The notes under the pieces were generated by a model that was given only the letters and a program-made list of their open reading frames with translations, was not told the origin of the DNA and did not search any database. A stretch of DNA of 12,979 nucleotides from Dichotomocladium elegans (lineage: Eukaryota > Mucoromycota > Mucoromycetes > Mucorales > Lichtheimiaceae): contig JAIXMN010000106.1 of assembly GCA_025716815.1 (NCBI GenBank), forward strand, positions 1 through 12,979. The letters run 5' to 3'. Shown here in pieces: positions 7,870-12,979 of the stretch; position 1 is the first letter of the stretch, and each line of letters starts with the position of its first letter. Both the position numbers and the translations under genes were made by a program.

Positions 7870-9981
7870 TTAATTTTGGCGGCGAAGTTTCATATGGTGA
7901 CCAATCTTTGACACACGGTTCAGTTCTGCCTCTAGACGAAGTGCTGCTTGTAAAAGCATTTCGCCATCTTCGTCATCAGCAACGTACGATCGCTTTAAAG
8001 TATTGCTCATGCGAGCGAATACAGCTTTCACTCTATTGTGGATTGACTCATGAGCTTCAGCTTCGTCGTCCCCAGGCGCCGACCTTTGGTTCCCTGGAGA
8101 GACTGTCGTGTTCACCGCCAAGACAGCTTCATCGGGTTTCATCGAATGTGTAGGACAGTGCCGAACCACTAAGTACATGTGCTTACATGCCCTTTTTTTA
8201 CGATCATACGCCGGACATGTGCAAGCACTGACATGTGTATTCTCGCAATACACCTTTCGTTAAGGGAACAAATTAGTTTGTTGAAGGTGGAAAATCAATG
8301 ATGTGTGTACCTCGTAGAATTTCTCTGCGTTTGTAAAAGAACGCACGCGGAAGCCTTCACCGTTGCTAAGAGGCACCACAAAAGATGGAACTTCGCTCTC
8401 AGGAATGAGGCTGGCAATCCTCACAAGTGCTCGCTCATCCCGCTGCATTTTGTTTTTAGTGCCGACAAGGTTCGTCAGTCTCCTAATCTCCCACTGGATG
8501 TCAAAGTCAATCTCATCAACAAGAAGGAAGACAAGACCATCTAGTCTGCGATTCTGCTTTCGACGCATATAAATCGTCTTAAGCTGGTTATGCCAACTTT
8601 CAACGTAGTTGTTTGTCTCCATGTTTGTGAAGACATCGGGCTGATGGCATGCTGCCCATCGTTGTACTTGTTGCGGTTGAAGCCAATTGCGAGTGAAGTA
8701 CGACAGGAAATCATTCTGTTCGGAATACGTCGTCTTAAAGCATTCAAGCCGCGTTTGAAAAGATATCACGTCATTCTCATACATGAGTTCTTTCAGATCG
8801 CTTATGACACCTTCCTCGATGTCTTTTTTCGTCTCGGCGTCAGTAGCTACAACTTTTGCGCGGATGTTATTCATCCATGCACGTAAAACGTGCCAATTGC
8901 AATACTGTATGTTGCAGTCGTTGCCCCACACGGACCGAATTGCATTGCCCTCTGGAAAACTGCAATCAATTGTCACCTTCTTAGGTCTCATCCCAATATT
9001 TGCGAGCGACTGAAGCCAGGCTGCAACTGGCCGAGATGTGAGGTCGTTCGTCAAATAATAAGCAACTGGGACACCATGACCAGCAGCTTCGTGGAGGATG
9101 ATAAGAGTGTAAAGGACTGTGTTCGGATAAGCAGTTACATCATGTGTGGCGTCCATGCTAAAGTATTTCGCTTTCTTCAACAGATCGCACTGCCACTTCG
9201 AACAAAACCCAAACGATATGTCGCGCTCATTGATGGTTTCAACGAAGACGCTATGTCCACCGCTCCGTAATTCGGACATCCATTTCCTCGTTGATTCAAA
9301 ATCATCACCGCTCTTATGCGTACGTTCCTTCAACATCTGGTGATATTCATTATAAACATCAACAGTGTGGAGGTAGGCAGCTCGTTTGTTTTGCGGCGTG
9401 TCGATAAATTGGCGCCGGAGAGCATTGTGTACTTCTCGGACAGAATATCCCTTCTGTAGCTCCTCTCTGATCATATTCCTGACTTCATCAGTATTTGGGA
9501 GATAGGCGACATCTTCAATACTCCCGGGAATATGATTGGTATGCCCATTCCGATATTTCAGATGAACATTTTCAGGATCAGAAGGGTAGCAAGTGGCGAG
9601 AAGTGTAGCTGTGCATCCGACTTTCTTGGAATCAGCCTGATTCAGTCTAAGCTGGCCACTTTCACCACCAGGCACACGTTCTAAATGAGGTCGTGGTTTA
9701 CCAGCCCGATGGCACTCGAATTTCTTGGACCACAACACCGATTGCGAAGTCAATCGTTTCTTTTCCACTATAAACATTATGAACATCGCGTTCACATCTA
9801 GATCGGCGACATTACCATTGGGTTTAACACTCCAACCCTTTGACACCCAAAGTTCACCAGACTCTAGTGCTGAGTCCTTCAAGGTTTGTTCCCAGTTGTG
9901 AATGCTGACAATGCGTGTACTGGTAGTTGCGCGCACAGGAACAACGATGGTCGATGGCGTGTTATCTGAAAGTGCTGACAT
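7870..9981 (-). CDS. MULE transposase, two exons, DDE core with SWIM finger
   Basis: Spliced product of 684 residues: exon 1 is 9981-8311 (557 residues), the intron 8310-8254, exon 2 is 8253-7870 (127 residues). The ATG at 9981 is preferred because the four codons upstream begin only with TTG. From the N-terminus there is a Cys/His region (C90, C123, C131, H147, H150) like the FAR1/WRKY-type zinc-binding N-terminus of MULE transposases. The DDE core follows, with D277 in SMDATHDV, D339 in VTIDCSFPEGNA, a CNWHVLRAW motif at about 361-369 and E461 in NNYVESWHNQLK. Exon 2 gives a SWIM finger, C-x-C-x9-C-x-H (C568, C570, C580, H582). It should bind the inverted repeats and cut and paste the element in the nucleus. 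No stop or shift is seen, so it may be active. Confidence 0.93.
8254..8310 (-). other. 57-nt phase-0 intron in the MULE transposase
   Basis: Minus strand: GAG|GTACAC at the donor and GAAAG|GTGTAT at the acceptor, with CTTAAC close to the acceptor as a possible branch site. Unspliced, the frame stops 16 codons into the intron; spliced, the frame continues without a break from FYE into VYCENTHVSACTC and adds the SWIM finger. The protein logic supports splicing; no RNA evidence is available. Confidence 0.85.
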
Positions 9982-10145
9982 TTGAATGAGCAATGAAGGA
10001 AAAGAAAGTACATCGTCTAAAAACTTTTTTATTTATTTATTCACAATTTCGGATATTCTGTGAAAGTGCATATCATCCCTGAGCAGTTTTCAGCTCATAC
10101 TCGACTTCACTATTATGTGCACATCAGCAATGCTTCTGTCAATAA
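9982..10145 (-). promoter_or_regulatory. MULE transposase 5' flank with AT-rich box
   Basis: 164 bp between the transposase ATG and the right inverted repeat. On the minus strand an AT-rich run AATAAATAAATAAAAAAG lies at about 10024-10041, 45 to 60 nt before the ATG, and could act as a TATA-like element or as the 5' untranslated region of a transcript started in the inverted repeat. No other motif recognised. Confidence 0.35.
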
Positions 10146-11114
10146 TCTCAGCACATCACCTCCTAATTGTCACGCTGTTCAGTCATTCCAAGCGTTTGCG
10201 CTGCTGACTGGTTCTAGCCGCACACGTTGCTGGTAGGTCTGACGTTCCATTATTCCTCGGCGTATAGTTTTGGCATATTGTTCAGAGAGATGTTGTTACG
10301 AAATGCGGTGATGATTCACTTTGCTGCTGATTGTGATTGACTTATTGTTAATGCAGCAAGACAATTTCCTAATCGATGGCGAAACTGTTGTGCATTTCGT
10401 GTATACTACCCTTTCCATTAGAAAACCGCGCAGTACTTGAACTCTCTTGTAGAGTCAGTAAGCAAAAAAAGGGGGGAGGAGAGCGGAAGTCGAAGCATTG
10501 CGTAATGTCTCTAAAGCATACAAACATCTGTTCAACACAAGATTGGAGCAAATGTCTGCAAAATGGACGGAACATCTAAGCTGTTTCTTTTTTTGCCAAA
10601 ATCCCAAACCGCCCTGAATCGCCTGCAACTTACCGCTAAACGATGAAACACAAATGCGCTGCCCGAGTACACATTTGAGATTAGTAAACGAATTAGTGAA
10701 AAAAACTGCACAATCAAAAAGATGTCGCGTTTTTTTTCTTTCCAAGAGGGATGACGTATGTTGAAGTGCGCCATAATTGTTAAGGAAAATGCGGAAGGCT
10801 GCATCAGTTTTTTTTTTGCGGCGAGAAAAGCAGAGAATTGCGTTTGGACTGAATGATTTGGCACAGGGGAATTCAAGGATCAAATGGCATGCTCCAGCCA
10901 GGTGATGTTGTCTGTTTCGTGAAATAATGAGTCAAAGGATCACGATGCAAGAAGCAGAGATTTGAGCAGATTGTGGTAGACAGTTGCAGCAGTGAAGGCC
11001 AACAGAGAAAAATTTCGCGGCAAAGTGAATGGCTGACTAGCAAACCTGCAGGCTTATAAATTCAAAAATTTCTTGGGGGGGAGCCCTGAGGGTAGGGGGC
11101 CCATAATGATGTTC
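10146..11114 (-). repeat. Right terminal inverted repeat of the MULE (969 bp)
   Basis: Reverse complement of 6817-7786, about 99.7 percent identical by eye. It lies upstream of the transposase and, as in Mutator elements generally, may carry its promoter. The gag-protease frame of element B reads into it as far as a stop at 11054, adding about 19 foreign residues. Confidence 0.95.
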
Positions 11115-12685
11115 ATGTAGATGACTGATTCGGGTACGGTGCAAAATGCATTCTTCGGGATATTCGCATTGGCCTTTATATAGGGCTCTAACGCCTGTTT
11201 GAAAGCAATATATTCAGCAGGTGTACCAGCAGGAGAGTTGTTCAGCTCGGCCTTTTCTTCTTGCGGCACGACATTTTCATCCCTGCTTTCATCAGTGTGA
11301 TCGTCATCATCCCATCTTGTCGCAACGCCTGTCAAAGCGATACCAAGTCTTGGTAGTAAGTCCAATCCTATTATGACATCAGTGTCATCTTCGAGGTCCA
11401 TGACTTCAAATGCATGCTTGATAATGCGCTGATTGTAGCGTATAATGAGAGGTTCGGTGATACCCATACGTGGTAAACGATCGTTCTTTCCCGCATATGA
11501 AATAAATCCAGAAGCTTTTTCTATAACCCAATTGTTTTTCAAACAAATTCTTTTATTGACAACTGAAATCTCTGCTCCGGTGTCCAGCAGACCCAAGAGA
11601 CGCTTATTCTGGATAAGGATAGGTGAAGTCAGTCGCAAAGAATTGTTTTGGGTATGCAACGTATATAAACGTATTTGCTTACCGGAGGAATGCTTTGCCA
11701 GCTCTAGACTGGCATCAGCGTCGAGATCCATGTCCTCGAGGACGTCGTCGGCGGGGTGACGCTTGTCGGCCTCCTGCCGAGAGGGGCGCGAACTGGTGTT
11801 GGTGGTGGTGGTATCAGCGGCAACGGAGCAGCCTTGACGCGCGAGGCGGTTGAGCCGCTTCTGCTCACGTTGTGCCTTCTTGGCCTTGACGTACTCGTCG
11901 CAACGGTGGTCGGGATCCCAGTCTTGTTTGCAGTAAATGCAGCGGCGTTCTTTAAGTGCACGCTGCAGTGCGGTCGGCTCCTTCTTCGGCTTCGGTGCAG
12001 GCTTCATTGAAGGCTTGGGTGAAGGCCTGGGCGAAGACCGGCGCGTGTGGTGCTCAGAACGTTCAAGACGTTCATGGCGCCAATTGCGTGGCTCGCGGCG
12101 GGAGTGACGGACGTGTGGGGCAGATTCCCACTGGTGCCGGTTCACAGCAGGGTGTTCACGTTGTACACGTGAAACACTATGTCGAGTGCAGTTCTCGGTC
12201 GCCTGGATCAGCACCCCCGTCCGAATAACCTCTTCGGTATTTTGGGGGTTGCGAGGGCCATGCTGACCATGCCACGCAACTCGGACATCCTGCTGGAAGT
12301 CGGGTTCCAGCGAGAAGAGGAAACGCAACGCCATGTTCTCGTCGTCCTTGAGACCGGCTTGCTTGATCGCCTCCTGGTACTCGTCTCCGTAATCCAGGAT
12401 GGACACACCGCGGGGCATCATCATCGAGAAAACTTTCATGGCGGCGGACATCGAACGGCTGGTACCCTCGAATCGTTCGGCGAAAACTTCGCGTACCTGG
12501 GACCAGTTGTACCCCCTGTTTGCGACATAGGAATCGAACCAGTTGGCCAGGTGAGTCGGCATGGCAAGCGCCAACCAACGCTGCCAGTCGCGATCGACCT
12601 CCACCTCTCCAGCTTCTAGGATGAGCTGGAAGCGGCGAAGGAATTCCTCCACGGAGCTGAACGCCTTCTTCGTCGTGTCGGTCAT
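11054..12685 (-). pseudogene. Element B gag-protease, 5' part of gag-pol
   Basis: The ATG at 12685 begins MTDTTKKAFSSVEEFLRRF; the frame is open further upstream but runs into the LTR, so this start is preferred. The N-terminal 200 residues resemble Ty3/gypsy capsid (retrotransposon gag) with WLALAMPTHLANWFDSY. A basic Pro/Lys/Arg-rich region and a zinc knuckle follow, C249-x2-C-x7-H-x-C262, of the D-x-D-H-x-C type rather than the classic CX2CX4HX4C. Next is an acidic Ser-rich linker, then the aspartic protease with D368-T-G-A-E and VIIGLDLLPRLG near 437-448. The true frame passes directly into RT at 6816, so gag, protease and RT form one polyprotein. The MULE cuts it at about residue 524; the remaining codons to 11054 lie in the inverted repeat. 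No lesion other than the MULE is visible in this part. Confidence 0.87.
11115..11123. repeat. Right 9-bp target site duplication of the MULE
   Basis: ATGTAGATG, the exact direct copy of 6808-6816. Confidence 0.95.
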
Positions 12686-12759
12686 CGTGATACCAGGCAC
12701 CTGGAACAAGGGGATGTCGCCGATGTTGACACGGCCACCCCTCGAGGGAATGGACCGGA
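12686..12759 (-). other. Element B gag leader (74 nt)
   Basis: Untranslated stretch between the opposite-strand LTR and the gag ATG. On the minus strand it begins TCCGGTCCATTCCC. A tRNA primer-binding site would normally start with TGG next to the 5' LTR; I find none here, so the true 5' end of element B lies elsewhere or is lost. Confidence 0.45.
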
Positions 12760-12979
12760 TGTCGCATAGGTGATTGCAAGAGCACCAATGAAGTGAATAT
12801 CCATGGCAATGATGTAAAGAACTGGAACAACCGCAATACCGAAACACGACTCAGCCAAGGGAAACACGATCATACATAGCCACTAGATCCATATCCACAG
12901 TCTTTTCTCCTCTATTTTTTCCCACTGGGTTTTTTGAGGTTTTACCGACGTGAGGATGGTCTGGGATTCAGCTACAGGA
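12760..12979 (+). repeat. LTR related to that of element B, opposite strand, partial
   Basis: The plus strand begins TGTCGCATAGGTGATT, the same 16 bases as the minus-strand LTR start at 3956. After a stretch of about 110 bases that does not match (against about 35 in LTR B), 12885-12963 aligns with the reverse complement of 3825-3905 with only a handful of differences, then the two part again. So it is an LTR of a related but distinct subfamily, read rightward, and runs off the window. It may belong to a plus-strand element that continues beyond the edge, or be a solo LTR. Confidence 0.7.

Larger units (their letters stand above)
6817..11114 (-). mobile_element. Complete Mutator-like DNA transposon (MULE)
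   Basis: 4,298 bp with about 970-bp terminal inverted repeats starting GAACATCATTATGGGCCCC, a perfect 9-bp target duplication on both sides, and one transposase gene on the minus strand between the repeats. It sits in the gag-pol gene of element B, exactly between protease and RT, and its removal with one duplication restores the frame of the host element. The arms differ by two substitutions (6882/11050 and 7552/10380) and one base in a C run (8 C left, 7 G right, near 6850-6857). Such identity points to a recent insertion or to gene conversion between the arms. Confidence 0.95.
3564..12759 (-). mobile_element. Element B: Ty3/gypsy chromovirus, interrupted by a MULE
   Basis: Minus-strand element with gag, protease, RT, RNase H, integrase and chromodomain in that order, then a polypurine tract and 3' LTR. 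Without the MULE at 6817-11114 and one 9-bp duplication it would be about 4.9 kb, a normal size. Gag, protease and RT share one frame across the insertion site. Two 1-nt shifts (about 5870-5877 and the C/G run at 5496-5501) separate RT, RNase H and integrase. No 5' LTR in the expected orientation is in the window; an LTR of the opposite orientation begins at 12760. The left boundary in the LTR end is uncertain by about 10 bp. Confidence 0.85.

Noticed and set aside
6829..11102. MULE borders at GGGCCCCC with flanks CATCATTAT and ATAATGATG
   Set aside because: Those flanks are inverted, not direct. Extending the match by 12 bases to GAACATCATTAT exposes a perfect direct 9-bp duplication.
12686..12847. 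Upstream extension of gag to an ATG at 12847
   Set aside because: The extra 54 residues are Cys/His/Ser-rich, come from the antisense of the opposite-strand LTR and have no gag character; the ATG at 12685 begins gag-like sequence.
1..12979. tRNA, rRNA or host protein gene
   Set aside because: Nothing in the parts I could read matched such genes; all long frames belong to the three mobile elements.

Overview
The window is a stack of nested eukaryotic transposable elements; I see no ordinary host gene. The 57-nt spliceosomal intron in the transposase, the AT-rich TATA boxes and AATAAA signals, the Ty3/gypsy pol types and a chromodomain integrase suggest a fungus. An early-diverging one such as Mucoromycota is my guess from the look of these families, not something I could test.

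Layout: (1) positions 1 to about 3563 hold the 3' part of a Ty3/gypsy retrotransposon, element A, on the minus strand: partial 3' LTR with 31-bp tandem repeats, polypurine tract, integrase, RNase H, RT and the end of the protease. It is decayed (a 1-nt shift in a T run, an in-frame TGA) and cut off inside its protease. (2) About 3564 to 12759 is a second Ty3/gypsy element, B, also on the minus strand, a chromovirus: 3' LTR, polypurine tract, integrase with chromodomain, RNase H, RT, protease and gag. It appears to have landed in the protease of A. It carries an internal, exact copy of its 3' polypurine tract between RNase H and integrase. (3) Inside B, between protease and RT, sits a 4,298-bp Mutator-like DNA transposon (MULE), 6817-11114, with about 970-bp terminal inverted repeats that differ at only three places, a perfect 9-bp target duplication (ATGTAGATG) and a complete two-exon transposase with N-terminal Cys/His region, DDE core and C-terminal SWIM zinc finger. 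Taking out the MULE and one copy of the duplication makes the gag-pol frame of B continuous. (4) From 12760 to the window end is an LTR related to that of B but on the opposite strand, starting 74 nt upstream of the gag start.

Order of events: A inserted, then B into A (inferred from the truncation), then the MULE into B (proved by the 9-bp duplication). The opposite-strand LTR is either a further insertion or a rearranged 5' end of B. The MULE is the only element here that looks intact and recently active. I do not see a new defence, biosynthetic or regulatory system; the most distinctive points are the young MULE, the duplicated internal polypurine tract in B, and the inverted LTR.
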